The notes: a model not told the origin generated them from the sequence alone. Positions 15,299 through 28,696 are shown, counted from the stretch's first letter. The stretch is 64,000 bases of DNA from Leptospira noguchii serovar Panama str. CZ214 (GCF_000306255.2 NZ_AKWY02000021.1:90001-154000), one strand, 5' to 3'. Program-made: numbers and translations.

Positions 15299-15780
15299 CA
15301 CATAAAACACGCTATGATAAAGACTTTAAGAAGAGCAAGATTGAGCTCGTGATAAAGTTAAGGAAATCAATGACCTAATTATCAAAAGATTTGGAAGTCT
15401 CTTTGGAATACCTTAATCAATTGGAAGAGAAGTATCTGGCAGATGACGGTCCGTTCCAAGATGAACTTCGAGCAGAGGATATTTCATTCGAATCGAAGAG
15501 TTCAATATACAAGTGATGATTTTAGAAAAGTATTAAATACGAATGAGTTCATTCAGAGTATGAGTCGAAAAGGTAACTGCTATAACAATACATCCGGAAC
15601 GCAATCCATAGAAAAGCGTTCCATTGAGTTTCATTCTTTAAAACTTTGAAAGTAGAGGACTTACGGAGAGAGATTCAATAGAACTCAAGAGGCAAGATTT
15701 TTTCTGTTTAACTCTATTGAAAGATATTATAATAGAAAGAAAAGACATTCGGCCTTAGACTTTCTCAGTCTTGCCTAGTT
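15299..15780 (+). pseudogene. IS3-family transposase remnant (orfA and orfB fragments)
   Basis: Frames can be stitched together. At ~15302 an orfA-like segment reads KTRYDKDFKKSKIEL ... LRKSMT, then after a frame change LSKDLEVSLEYLNQ. A deletion joins this to the C-terminal DDE part of orfB: FHSNRRVQYTSDDFRK ... FIQSMSRKGNCYNN, and after stops SIERYYNRKKRHSALDFLS. The order and motifs match the IS3 family (expected HSDRG and MSRKGNCYDNA forms). Stops, frameshifts and loss of most of orfB make it dead. Terminal inverted repeats were not identified. Confidence 0.85.
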
Positions 15781-15867
15781 CAGAGAAAAAATTCTGCATA
15801 ACTATGTCCGTTTTTTCGGGCAAACTTTAATTCAATCCTTTTAGAAAAAATTATTTAAAAGCCTCAT

Positions 15868-16923
15868 CTACCGTTCTTCTTCGCTGTTATCACCAAATAC
15901 AAATTCACGTTGAATCGCAAAACTAACTAGAAACAATACTGTTTCTATAAAAACTTTAGCAACAATTATATTCCATCCATAAAGAGAATGTAAATAACGA
16001 ATTGCAGTAAAAGCCAATAGTCCTAACCCAAATACCAACAAAGCATATTTAACAAATTCAATAGCAATCCCTCCAGGATCTCTAAAAACAAATCGTTTGT
16101 TTACAAAAAAATTAAAGATGCCCGCAACCGTTCTTGAAAAAATGATACTTGTTAAAAGATTTGAAACCGAAAGATAAACCACTGTAAATACGCAGAAATC
16201 TATGGCAGAAGTTAACACTGAGGAAAATGCAAATCTAAAAAAAAGGAAATAAATTCTAACAGAATCAATGAGAGGGTTAAAATGAGATGATTTATTATTT
16301 TCTAGATAAAGTGTTTCAATTGACTCTTCAAAAATTCTAAGACGGTGTTCCTTAGTAGAAATCAACATATTCATTTCATACTCATACCTTTCACCAGACA
16401 AACGTAAACACGTAGAAAGAAATTTTGTAGGAATTCCACGTAGCCCAGTTTGTGTATCTGTAAGACGACGACCAATTAAAAATGTAAAAACAATACTAGT
16501 AATTTTATTACCAAGAAGACTGCGAAATGGAACATCTTTGTCAAATTTACGTGAACCAAGTATTAGCTGATCAGGGTATTTTAAAAGACTTTGCACCACT
16601 TTAATAACGTCCGATACTTTATGCTGTCCATCCGCATCCGCTGTAACAACTCCAAACATTTTGGGAAACGTAAGTATACAATAATTAATCGCGCTCTTTA
16701 ATGCGCGACCTTTACCTAAATTTGTAGCATGATGCAAAATATGACATTGTTTAAACTTTGTTAGTTTCTTAAAAACAGGCTCACAAGATTCTCCGCTTCC
16801 ATCATTGATCACTACTATATTTACAATACCCTGTTGAATTAGTTCATCAACCAGTTGCACTAATCGTTCATCAGGGTTATAAGCAGGAATTATGACTGGT
16901 ATAGAAAATGATTTTTTGCGCAT
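15868..16923 (-). CDS. GT2 glycosyltransferase fused to GtrA-like membrane domain
   Basis: The N-terminal ~220 residues are a dolichyl-phosphate-mannose-synthase-like GT2 domain: IPVIIPAYNPDERL, INDGSGES, TADADGQH (DxD-type metal site) and DTQTGLRGIP. The C-terminal ~120 residues are four hydrophobic segments with FNFFVNKRFVFRD and IQREFVFGD, the GtrA (PF04138) signature. Such proteins transfer a sugar to undecaprenyl phosphate and help flip it, supplying donors for periplasmic glycosylation. ATG 16923 starts directly at the GT2 domain; upstream TTG 16980 would add residues without homology. It sits beside a large polytopic protein that could use the lipid-linked sugar. Confidence 0.87.
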   Translation of the reverse strand: MRKKSFSIPVIIPAYNPDERLVQLVDELIQQGIVNIVVINDGSGESCEPVFKKLTKFKQCHILHHATNLGKGRALKSAINYCILTFPKMFGVVTADADGQHKVSDVIKVVQSLLKYPDQLILGSRKFDKDVPFRSLLGNKITSIVFTFLIGRRLTDTQTGLRGIPTKFLSTCLRLSGERYEYEMNMLISTKEHRLRIFEESIETLYLENNKSSHFNPLIDSVRIYFLFFRFAFSSVLTSAIDFCVFTVVYLSVSNLLTSIIFSRTVAGIFNFFVNKRFVFRDPGGIAIEFVKYALLVFGLGLLAFTAIRYLHSLYGWNIIVAKVFIETVLFLVSFAIQREFVFGDNSEEER

Positions 16924-17131
16924 AGAATTTACTGGCAGCACCCCATAAGCGACAGAAAATGTCCTGTAGAATATTGTCAATTCATATTGATAATATTCTA
17001 TTTAAGATATGTTAAATAGAATTATTTACAAAAGTTTGTTTCAAAATTCCAAAGATAAATGTTTTAATCTATTGCTTTCAATTGAACATACCCACAAAAC
17101 AAGGAATTCTACGAATACAAACAATGTAATA

Positions 17132-19072
17132 TCAGTTAATAATTTGATTATCGGTTTTAGGATTTAAATCAACTGCCTCCAGATTAATTTTACCATTTTC
17201 TTTTTTTATTATGCGAAACAGCTTATTACTTTTTAGATTTAAAGTAGGTTTGAAAATGGAAGCATATATAGACCAGAAAGATTCATCCACCGAAGCCAAT
17301 AATAGAAAATCATAATTCACTAATATATTCTCACTCCAAGTTTTTGGAGGTATATCACTAGTCCAAACATCACCTTCATAATATGGACGACCAAGTGACC
17401 ACCCTGAACTAGCCACACTCGTAAAATTGCGGGGTGATAATTCATACGAAATAATCCAAGGTTCAAAGCCTGTTGTATTCTGCCAAATTACATAAACTCT
17501 TTCACCTCTTTTCAGATTTGGAATCGTATTGGAAAGAATTTCCTTAATTTCCATTCTTACGGGTAACGGTTTAGGTTTAGTAAATGCGAATAAGGCAGCT
17601 TTTATAGGAGTTAAAAACAAAATGAAAATAACTAAAAGACCCTGAGCAATTTTAGGTGAATTCTTTTCTTTCTGTTCACCAGTGTTAAGCATAAATCCCC
17701 AGGTTACTACAGTCCACGCGAGAAGAAAGATTCCCATATAACGCGTAAAAGACGCAACTCTAGTTCCTTCATAAGAACCAAAAGAATATAAATACATTAG
17801 CAGAAGACCAAATGAATATATAGTATAACCTAAAAACATGGTTAAAAAACCTACAATTGCAATACGTCTCTCCTGTCGCCTGGTTTCTATTACAATGGCT
17901 GCAATACCAAAAACCATTAAAAAAAGTAAAGATTTAAGAGGAGTTAGCTTTAAAACAAATCTTCTAGAAAAGATTTGAAGTACATTTTCAGGATTTATCT
18001 GATAGGTTTGAAATGCTTTCTTAAAGGTAGAAATCGTTTCTTTATCGCGATCAGTTGCTTCTGTTAAAGAAAAACTTTTTTTTATCTGAGAAATCGAAAA
18101 CGAAGTTTCAAATACCTGAGAAAAACCAGACTTTTTTACGTGCCAACCCCATATCCTAGCTGAAATTATAGGTGTAGCAAGAATTAGGATTACAAGAAAA
18201 CCGAATATAAGTTTTTGCTTAAGTGACTGATTACCTAAAAAAGTATTCCTCTCTTTAAAAATCTGATCAAATACAAAAATAATCGCGACAAAAATTCCTA
18301 ACATCAAACCGACTGCTTTTATAAGTGGTAAAATGAATAAAATTGGAAGCAACCTTACAATTGTTATTGGTGCCGAAGTATTAGACCGAATGCAAGATAT
18401 AACGGAAGCTCCACAAAAAAATCCAAGTATATGATCTACATAAAGACTTTGTAAACTGTAACCGAATATAAAAATCGCAAGAAAAACAACATTCAAAGTC
18501 AAAATGATTCGAATCCATTGACGCCAAATCAATCCTTCTAAAATAGCTACCGCAGCTGCTAAAACTAATAAAGATTGTGCCCAATACGCGTTTCCTTCGG
18601 ACCAACCTATACTTTTTGTTATCCAATATTGAAACAATGCAGTCCCAGGTGGATAACTCTTAAACATAAGAGGACTATTCACTTTGGTAAATGAATTTAA
18701 ATGAAACATTTCCTTAGCTGAAAAACCCCAATGTGTAAATTCATCCCACCATTCGAACTGTGCTCCAGATAACTTAATGTAAAAAAAACATGCTAAAAGA
18801 AAAAAGATCACCGGCCCAGGCTCTAAAAGATTCGTTAACAGTTGAATCAAATTTCTGCGCGCGGCATACAGACCTAAAAACCCTAAACATATCCCAAGAC
18901 CTATAAAACACCATAAAGTTGGCAGCAAAAGATCAAAAAAACCAGAAGCAAAAAGTACAATTATACCCGTTGATATAATAAACAAAGGCATACTTGCTGT
19001 GGACCATTTGCTATAACGAATTAAAAAAACTAAATAACCGTAGAAACTTAGTATGAGAAAAATAAACCCCAT
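17132..19072 (-). CDS. large polytopic membrane protein, possibly GT-C type
   Basis: About 646 residues with roughly a dozen hydrophobic helices and a C-terminal soluble domain of ~130 residues. The first long loop contains FEWWDEFTHWGFSAKEM and MFKSYPPGTALFQYW; an acidic residue pair in this loop and a PPG segment fit GT-C lipid-linked-sugar transferases, but I cannot name the family. ATG 19072 is preceded by GGAG at 7 bp, better than the TTG at 19174. The 151-bp gap to the GT2-GtrA gene on the same strand suggests the two work in sequence on envelope or LPS glycosylation. This pairing is inference. Confidence 0.65.
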   Translation of the reverse strand: MGFIFLILSFYGYLVFLIRYSKWSTASMPLFIISTGIIVLFASGFFDLLLPTLWCFIGLGICLGFLGLYAARRNLIQLLTNLLEPGPVIFFLLACFFYIKLSGAQFEWWDEFTHWGFSAKEMFHLNSFTKVNSPLMFKSYPPGTALFQYWITKSIGWSEGNAYWAQSLLVLAAAVAILEGLIWRQWIRIILTLNVVFLAIFIFGYSLQSLYVDHILGFFCGASVISCIRSNTSAPITIVRLLPILFILPLIKAVGLMLGIFVAIIFVFDQIFKERNTFLGNQSLKQKLIFGFLVILILATPIISARIWGWHVKKSGFSQVFETSFSISQIKKSFSLTEATDRDKETISTFKKAFQTYQINPENVLQIFSRRFVLKLTPLKSLLFLMVFGIAAIVIETRRQERRIAIVGFLTMFLGYTIYSFGLLLMYLYSFGSYEGTRVASFTRYMGIFLLAWTVVTWGFMLNTGEQKEKNSPKIAQGLLVIFILFLTPIKAALFAFTKPKPLPVRMEIKEILSNTIPNLKRGERVYVIWQNTTGFEPWIISYELSPRNFTSVASSGWSLGRPYYEGDVWTSDIPPKTWSENILVNYDFLLLASVDESFWSIYASIFKPTLNLKSNKLFRIIKKENGKINLEAVDLNPKTDNQIIN

Positions 19073-19375
19073 TTTATAACTCCAGAGCAAGATACTTCTA
19101 ATTTTAAATAATGTGAATTTAGCATTTGAAAATCTGGGTAAATAAAACTTAAGCAATGATCCCGTGAACCCCAATTACTCTGATTCCTTTAGAATTTCCA
19201 GTATAATTGATGTCCGCATTTAAGTTTGTTACTCACGTTGAATAAAACTGAGAAAAAGAAATCTTTAATTCCAAACAACAAAAATTCACAGAAAATAGTA
19301 TTTATAACTCAAAAACAATGTTTATTTCAACTCTACAAAATCCAATTTATGGTTTTAATTCCAACAATAGAATAA

Positions 19376-19436
19376 GATCAACCCTATCACCGATTTCTCA
19401 CCTAACGGATTCTTTTGTAGTTAAAACGGATCTTCT
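19376..19436. repeat. 61-bp direct repeat, right copy
   Basis: Exact second copy of 15176-15236. It lies between the polytopic membrane protein gene and the EtfD-like gene, closing the accessory patch. Confidence 0.9.
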
Positions 19437-19583
19437 ACAAACAAAGGGAATGGACTATTTTTAACGAGACTGAAACTCAACAATCATAACAAGGCCCAAG
19501 CCTTACTTTGAAAATTCCTCGACAGGTAGGTTCTTTATTCCTACGCTGTAATTCATTCATCAATCCAAAAGAAAGGGTACTTG

Positions 19584-21680
<2,097 letters not shown>

Positions 21681-21746
21681 TAAATTCTAATTTACTAAAA
21701 TACTCGCCAAAATGTTTATCTATTTTTTGGCGATTCAAAAAAATCT

Positions 21747-21789
21747 AATCAAAAAGCTGGTTTTCATAGCCAGCTTTTTGATTTTTTGT
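21747..21789 (+). terminator. rho-independent terminator after the EtfD-like gene
   Basis: Perfect 14-bp stem AATCAAAAAGCTGG / CCAGCTTTTTGATT with a 9-nt loop, followed by a T-run. Because the stem has an A-run on the left, it may also work in reverse for the convergent VOC gene. The remaining spacer up to 22034 is AT-rich and shows no gene. Confidence 0.85.
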
Positions 21790-22034
21790 GTTCTAACACT
21801 CGAACTTTGTAAGAGTTCCCGCATCCATTTTAATAAATCATAAATTCTCCATACAAATCCACGTCAAAAAAAAGAATCGACGACCACACAAAATAAGACC
21901 ATTCAAACAAAATCGTTATCTACAAAAAATCAATATATTATAAAATTCAAATATTTTAAAAATCATAATAACTACGGCGTCAAAATTCGCAAAAAATAAA
22001 AACGGAAACTTATAAGCGACTTCGTTTTAAATTT

Positions 22035-22493
22035 TTAGCTCAACGCCTTAATTACGTCTACTGGGGCTTGTACAAGTTCTACGAGTACACCCTCAGAAGA
22101 ATACGGAAATTCTTCGTTTCCTTTAGGATGAATAAAACATACGTCGTATCCCGCCGCACCTTTGCGAATCCCACCCGGAGTAAAACGAATTCCTTTTACG
22201 GTCAACCATTCCACTGCCTTATGAATATCATCCACCCAAAGTCCTATATGATTGAGTTTTGGCTCGTGTACTTTCGGGCTTTTATTTACATCAATCGGCT
22301 GCATAATATCTACTTCAACGGCATAGGCACCCTTACCTATTCTGAGAATATCTTCGTCTACATTCTCTTTTTCGCTTCGAAACGTTCCCGTTTTTTCAAG
22401 TCCAAGTATATCCACCCAAAACGTTTCTAATTTTTTTTTGTCTTCTCCGCCTACCGCAATCTGTTGAATTCCTAATATTTTAAAAGGTCTCAT
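22035..22493 (-). CDS. VOC-family protein (glyoxalase / methylmalonyl-CoA-epimerase-like)
   Basis: Two beta-alpha-beta-beta-beta modules in 152 residues. [21 protein letters not shown] opens the first module and [18 protein letters not shown] the second; [10 protein letters not shown] closes it. Metal-ligand-like His and Glu residues (NHIGL, VELVQ) are present. The organisation is closest to methylmalonyl-CoA epimerase or lactoylglutathione lyase, but the substrate cannot be assigned. Apparently monocistronic. Confidence 0.75.
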   Translation of the reverse strand: MRPFKILGIQQIAVGGEDKKKLETFWVDILGLEKTGTFRSEKENVDEDILRIGKGAYAVEVDIMQPIDVNKSPKVHEPKLNHIGLWVDDIHKAVEWLTVKGIRFTPGGIRKGAAGYDVCFIHPKGNEEFPYSSEGVLVELVQAPVDVIKALS

Positions 22494-22809
22494 GATTTTC
22501 CTTCCAATGAATCAATCTTATCTTGTTCCAAAAAATTCCTTTCGTTCGGGTTGGCAACTTCAATCTTTAGAACGATCCGCAGCAAGTAAAACGATCATAA
22601 GATGAGTAAATGCAAAATTAATCAAACTTTCTAAAAGCCAGAATCTTTCAAAGAAATCTGCTTACTCCTCAACAGATCAATCACTTCGGTTCTTGTAAAT
22701 TTAAAGTGGATCATTTTATTTTTATCTTATAGCTGAGAGTTATACCGTTCAATATCGTAATTTTAATATGACGAGTTAGATAAACCGCGTATCTTTACAA
22801 CAAAAGATT
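22494..22809. other. intergenic spacer, no gene seen
   Basis: 316 bp between the VOC and PEP-mutase-like genes, both on the minus strand. AT-rich; I see no coding frame, repeat copy or clear hairpin. Confidence 0.4.
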
Positions 22810-23649
22810 TCATTTTTCTTTTATCTCAAATGCTGCAAAAAAATCACAAAGTTCTTTATGAGTGAGCTGTGTTTCTGCAAAATTGAAAGTGCCCCGGCTG
22901 AACATCTCAAGCGCTGCCTGGCGAATCAAATAAAAACAAGCGCGGGCAAGACTTCCCCCGATACTGATTCGTCTTACGCCTAAAGACTGTAAGTCGACTT
23001 TGGTGAAATTATTTTTACCGAGTCCCATAACAACATTGAGCGGGCAATCGATGGAACGAACTAAATTACCAATCGTTTCGAGATCATTGACTCCCGGAAT
23101 AAAAATACAATCTGCGCCTGCTTTGCGGTACATATCGGCTCGACGAATCGTTTCGTCTAAAGCGTGAGGATGATTCGTTAGAAACGTATCAGTTCTAGCA
23201 GTTAGAGTAAATGCGAAACCGGCTGCGTTTGCTTCTTGGCGCGCAGAATGAATACGTTCGGTAGCCAACTCGGCATTCAACAATAAATGATCACTACTCA
23301 AATCCTCAATATTACAACCTACTACGCCTACCTCTATTGCCCGCCTAACGGTTTCAGCAACTTTATTCGGTTCTATTCCATATCCACTTTCCAAATCTGC
23401 GCTTACTGGAACATCAACCGAAGCTACGATATTTCTAATACATTCAAGCATAACGTCGCGATCCAGAATCTGGTGATCGGGTAAACCAGCAGCAAAAGCG
23501 ATCCCCGCGCTGGTAGTTCCAATCGCCGAGAATCCGGAACCAACCAACATACGCGCACTTCCCGCATCCCAGGCATTTGGCATAATGAAAGTACCCCGCT
23601 CATGCAAATTACGGAATATCTCAGCTTTTTTACTTTGTGATATAGCCAT
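22810..23649 (-). CDS. isocitrate lyase / PEP mutase superfamily protein
   Basis: A 279-residue TIM-barrel enzyme. MPNAWDAGSARML, PVSADLESGYG (metal-binding Asp) and GCNIEDLSSDH are characteristic of the PF13714 phosphonomutase-like group, which includes oxaloacetate decarboxylase and 2-methylisocitrate-lyase-like enzymes. The isocitrate-lyase KKCGH motif is not present, so it is not a true isocitrate lyase. Codon use is richer in GCG/GCC than the neighbours, hinting at acquisition from a higher-GC donor; this is an impression, not a calculation. It is flanked downstream (in map terms) by a MITE-2 copy. Confidence 0.78.
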   Translation of the reverse strand: MAISQSKKAEIFRNLHERGTFIMPNAWDAGSARMLVGSGFSAIGTTSAGIAFAAGLPDHQILDRDVMLECIRNIVASVDVPVSADLESGYGIEPNKVAETVRRAIEVGVVGCNIEDLSSDHLLLNAELATERIHSARQEANAAGFAFTLTARTDTFLTNHPHALDETIRRADMYRKAGADCIFIPGVNDLETIGNLVRSIDCPLNVVMGLGKNNFTKVDLQSLGVRRISIGGSLARACFYLIRQAALEMFSRGTFNFAETQLTHKELCDFFAAFEIKEK

Positions 23650-23676
23650 CAGACTTTCCAGTATCCCGACTTAGTT

Positions 23677-23885
<209 letters not shown>

Positions 23886-24008
23886 GTTTAGTGATCAACA
23901 GATAATTTCATATAAATCTATTTTGACTTTGAAGTCGTAACAGTGAATTTCACCAAACAAAAGAAAATTGTCAACCGTAAGCGTTTGAACACGATGAGAT
24001 TAAAATTA

Positions 24009-24106
24009 GAATTGTTGAAAAATGAATCTCTATCCGTTTGCGTTTCATGGAAACGATCGATTGAAGCAGTTTTGTTGATTTGAACTATGGAATTTTTCAA
24101 CAACTC
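24009..24106. repeat. MITE-1 copy B (reverse orientation)
   Basis: 98 bp, ends GAATTGTTGAAAAATG and ATTTTTCAACAACTC, flanked by TA. The internal ATTGAAGCAGTTTTGTTGAT is the reverse complement of the core seen in copies A and K. Confidence 0.88.
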
Positions 24107-24218
24107 TATTATATTCAAACATTCTTAGACTTGCAATCAACTGAATTTACTGGTTCATTCATCTTTGTTTCGCGCCTACAACCTAACTTCTTAAGAGACT
24201 GCTACTTGCTCAAGCTAC

Positions 24219-25307
24219 TCACTCCCTATGAGTCGTTTGATAAATTCCTATCTGAGGAAAATGATCTGAAACGGTCCAAAGTATTTCTTTCTGATCTACT
24301 TTATACCCAGTTTGTTTCAAATTAGAAGAATAAAATATATAATCGATGGTTCTATCCGGCTTTCCAATTGCAGGATCGTTTGGATAATATGTATAATATT
24401 TTTCTTTTTCAGGTCCATTCAAAATTTTGAATGGAACGGCAGAATTCCATCTGTCAAAAAGAGGTTTTATTTCTTGTTCGTCCGAATAAAAGAAAGCTCC
24501 ATTAGGATGCATAGACTTTCGATCGAACCCAGGAGGAAGAAGATTAAAATCTCCCCCCAAAACCCAATAATGTCCTGCAAGATCCAGTTCTTTTAATAAT
24601 CCCGTAATTGTTTCCACCTGTCTATGCATCGTGTCCGTTCCTTGCGAAAACGCATCTAGATGAGTATTCAATACCGTAAACTTATCCCCACCTTCGATCG
24701 GTAAATCGTTTTGAAGAATTGCCCTTTTTAAATTGAATTGAGTAGAAATAGGATCTGCAGGCATCAGAGGCAAAGAATGTCTAATTCCATCAGAAATTTT
24801 ATATTTACTAACCGTTGCCAGTTTCATACCTACACTTCCTAAAATTTTAGGATGTGGAACAAAAGTAGATTTCCAGTAAAAGGCCTCACTTCTACAAACA
24901 TAAGCGGAGTTGATCTTAGAAAGAATTCTTTCCAACTGATCTTCACGAAACGTATTCTCTGCTCCGTCGTGAAGTTCCTGAAAAAGTATCACATCCGGAT
25001 CTTCCGAACGAATGTAATCGGTTATTTTTTTAAGTGTTTCTTCAATTTCTTCTCTGGAAGGTCCAGTGTCCGGCCCATCTCCCTTAGGCAGGTCATACCA
25101 AAAAATTCTTTTTTTTCCGGCGAGGTATTGTACATTCCAGACCAACACTTTGATCTTAGAATTCTCTTTTAAGATTGGGGCATTTTCATTGCATACAATT
25201 TCTGCAGACTCCGCCTGATCTGGATGATATGTGATTACATAGATCAAAATCAAAAGGCTTCCGAAAAGAATTCCTAATATCGCCGTTATTTTTTTCAACC
25301 AACCCAT
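24219..25307 (-). CDS. membrane-anchored endonuclease/exonuclease/phosphatase-fold hydrolase
   Basis: The N-terminal segment KKITAILGILFGSLLILIYVIT is a signal anchor or uncleaved signal. The EEP fold then shows KVLVWNVQYL, ILFQELHDG (metal Glu), TVLNTHLDAF, GGDFNLLPPG (catalytic Asp and Asn) and WTVSDHFPQIG (catalytic Asp-His). The active site is complete. The fold includes DNases, inositol phosphatases and bacterial sphingomyelinases; the lack of sphingomyelinase-typical features makes that role unlikely but not excluded. It acts outside the cytoplasm by topology. Confidence 0.82.
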   Translation of the reverse strand: MGWLKKITAILGILFGSLLILIYVITYHPDQAESAEIVCNENAPILKENSKIKVLVWNVQYLAGKKRIFWYDLPKGDGPDTGPSREEIEETLKKITDYIRSEDPDVILFQELHDGAENTFREDQLERILSKINSAYVCRSEAFYWKSTFVPHPKILGSVGMKLATVSKYKISDGIRHSLPLMPADPISTQFNLKRAILQNDLPIEGGDKFTVLNTHLDAFSQGTDTMHRQVETITGLLKELDLAGHYWVLGGDFNLLPPGFDRKSMHPNGAFFYSDEQEIKPLFDRWNSAVPFKILNGPEKEKYYTYYPNDPAIGKPDRTIDYIFYSSNLKQTGYKVDQKEILWTVSDHFPQIGIYQTTHRE

Positions 25308-25437
25308 TGGAATCTCCTTAAGAATTTTCTAAACGGAAGATGCACATTTCAAAGAGAATACAACTAAGGAAAAGAAAAGCGGGTGTAAAGGATTTTCTTT
25401 TTGAAAGGGTAAAATTAAATTGGTTCTAAAGCCTAAA

Positions 25438-26442
25438 ATGAAGACATTCTTTAAGATTTTATTCCTTCTTTTTTTAATACAAACACCAACTGATTCGGAA
25501 GAACTTGATCTCAAAATCCGTATCAAAAACGGTACGACCGGTAAAGAAGGTAACATAGAATCTCTTAGAGTTATTGCACTTCAACAAGGTATGATCCCCA
25601 TTAAAGAAATCGGATCTTCCAATGGTTCTTTCGTTATACCAAAACTTTCCGTTCCGGATCAAACTCCAATCCTTCTTCAAGCCAAATATGCTGGTGTAAA
25701 TTATAACAAGATGATCCCTCCGGTTCCCGTCCTTCGTTCCGGAATTCAGGAAATAGTAGTCTACGACAAAACCAAAGATAAATCTTTTTTAAGAACCAGA
25801 TCGGCTATGCAAATTTCCAGAGGAAGAGACTTTCTGAGAGTATTTAAGATTTTTCTAATATCTAATAATACAATTCCTCCTAAAAGTTTTCAGGATGAAC
25901 AAAATCCTTTTGAAATTTTTGTTCCTTCCGAAGCGACAGAAGTTGTAGGTCAATTGACCCAAGGGGATTCTAAAATGCCAATTCCTCTTTCCTTTCGAGA
26001 CGGACCAAACGGAAAATTGTTAGATAGAGCAATTCTTCCAGGAAATTCTGAATTACAAATTTCTTATACGATTCCGGCAAGTAATCTTTCCACGGTTACG
26101 TTCAAAGATAGAATGCTCACTGAAAAAGAAGAAGGTTTTAGAGCCATTTTTTCAAAGCCACAGGATATGGAAATTTCCTTTATAGGTGCCTCTAAACAAG
26201 AAAGAATCCAAGAAGACGCGCCTTCCGACATGAAAGCATTTAAGGTAAGTTATCCTTCTCCTAAATTTGAAGTTTCTATTTCGGTTTCTGGCGGAGCGCC
26301 GATTCTTGACATGGAAACACAAAAAGTCAATCGAAAGATAGAAAACGGAACCTGGTCTACAGAACGTTCTCTTTTAGGTTTAGTCGCTATATTAGGATTT
26401 CTTTTTACTCTTTCTTTTATTTTTGTTTTTAGGAAGAATTAG
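25438..26442 (+). CDS. exported protein with C-terminal membrane anchor, function unknown
   Basis: Signal peptide KTFFKILFLLFLIQTPTDS, a ~280-residue beta-rich extracytoplasmic part, and one C-terminal helix (LLGLVAILGFLFTLSFIFVF) with a short basic tail RKN. So it is probably held in the inner membrane facing the periplasm. No family is recognised; the N-terminal IRIKNGTTGKEGNIESLRV resembles carboxypeptidase-regulatory-like or DUF4198-type beta domains, weakly. ATG 25438 immediately precedes the signal peptide; the frame also opens at a TTG at 25420. Confidence 0.7.
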   Translation: MKTFFKILFLLFLIQTPTDSEELDLKIRIKNGTTGKEGNIESLRVIALQQGMIPIKEIGSSNGSFVIPKLSVPDQTPILLQAKYAGVNYNKMIPPVPVLRSGIQEIVVYDKTKDKSFLRTRSAMQISRGRDFLRVFKIFLISNNTIPPKSFQDEQNPFEIFVPSEATEVVGQLTQGDSKMPIPLSFRDGPNGKLLDRAILPGNSELQISYTIPASNLSTVTFKDRMLTEKEEGFRAIFSKPQDMEISFIGASKQERIQEDAPSDMKAFKVSYPSPKFEVSISVSGGAPILDMETQKVNRKIENGTWSTERSLLGLVAILGFLFTLSFIFVFRKN

Positions 26443-26560
26443 TGTTTGTTGTAACAAGATCTTAGCAGAAATCCCCTGGTCGGAACCACAGCCATATTGG
26501 AATCATTCCGATTGCATAAAAATCTAAGAGTCTGTAACTTGCAAATAGAAACCGTTTACG

Positions 26561-27409
26561 ATGCGTACTTTTTCATTCATTCAAAATTCGCTCCGACCCG
26601 CGGCGTTTAACCTTGCAATCGAAGAAGCAATTGGGCTTCATCTAGTATCTTCCGGATATGGAGCTGGACTTAGGATTTGGAAAAATTCATTTTCCATTAT
26701 ACTCGGGCTTTCCGAAAAAGCGGAAGATACAATACTACCGGAAATACTACAACATTTTCAAGAATCCAAAATTTTGTCGGAAGATCTAAAATCTAAAATA
26801 GAAGACCAAAACAATTTTACAAAAGAATTTCCATCGATTGTACGAAGGGCAAGCGGAGGCGGAACCGTAGTTCATCATCCCAGAGAAAATTTGAACTTTA
26901 CGTTTTTTATTTCTTTAGACGTAAAACCAGAACTCTACAAGGTAAAAGAATCCTACGATTATTTTCTAAGTTTGGTATTACGAGCATTAAAAAGACAAAC
27001 GTTAGACGCCTCTTTCCGTGGAAAATCAGATCTCACAGTATTACAAAACGGATTGGAAAAAAAAATTTCAGGCAACGCTCAGTTTCGAAAAAAAGGTGCG
27101 GTCGTTCATCATGGAACCTTAATTTTAAAACCTTCCCTGATCGAAAGGGTTTCTAAACTCCTCAAACATCCCCCCGAAGAACCGGAATACAGAAAAAATA
27201 GAAAACATTCCGATTTTGTAACCTCTCTTCCGAAAGATTTTTCTACCGTAAAATTTAGCCAGGATCTATCTCATGTATTTGCCGAATCCTTGGGTCTTTC
27301 CAAAATGGGCACAGAGAGTGATCTCCGATTTCAGAAAGTTGTATTTCAAGAAGCAAAACTGCTTTTCGAAAACAAATATTCTAGGATGGATTTTATCTTC
27401 AGAGACTAA
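26561..27409 (+). CDS. lipoate-protein ligase A family protein
   Basis: Biotin/lipoate ligase fold: FNLAIEEAIGLHL, RIWKNSFSIILGLSEKAE, and IVRRASGGGTVVHHPRENLNFTF around residues 93-115 hold the RR-x-SGGGTV-x-H substrate loop. SGNAQFRKKGAVVHHGTLIL includes the lysine-bearing K-x-S-G-x-A-like region. It would attach lipoate or octanoate to 2-oxoacid dehydrogenase or GcvH lysines. An insertion of ~35 residues around 60-92 is longer than in typical LplA. It ends 39 bp before glyA, and lipoylated GcvH and GlyA both belong to one-carbon/glycine metabolism, so co-transcription makes sense. Confidence 0.82.
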   Translation: MRTFSFIQNSLRPAAFNLAIEEAIGLHLVSSGYGAGLRIWKNSFSIILGLSEKAEDTILPEILQHFQESKILSEDLKSKIEDQNNFTKEFPSIVRRASGGGTVVHHPRENLNFTFFISLDVKPELYKVKESYDYFLSLVLRALKRQTLDASFRGKSDLTVLQNGLEKKISGNAQFRKKGAVVHHGTLILKPSLIERVSKLLKHPPEEPEYRKNRKHSDFVTSLPKDFSTVKFSQDLSHVFAESLGLSKMGTESDLRFQKVVFQEAKLLFENKYSRMDFIFRD

Positions 27410-27448
27410 ATCGGACTTTTACTCGGAATTATTAGAAAGAAGGCCCAG

Positions 27449-28696
<1,248 letters not shown>

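Noticed and set aside
22068..22430. 120-codon frame antisense to the VOC gene
   Set aside because: Fully overlaps a well-supported gene on the other strand; composition is of an antisense frame.
22810..23649. Isocitrate lyase (glyoxylate cycle)
   Set aside because: The catalytic KKCGH motif is missing; the PF13714 phosphonomutase-like group fits better.
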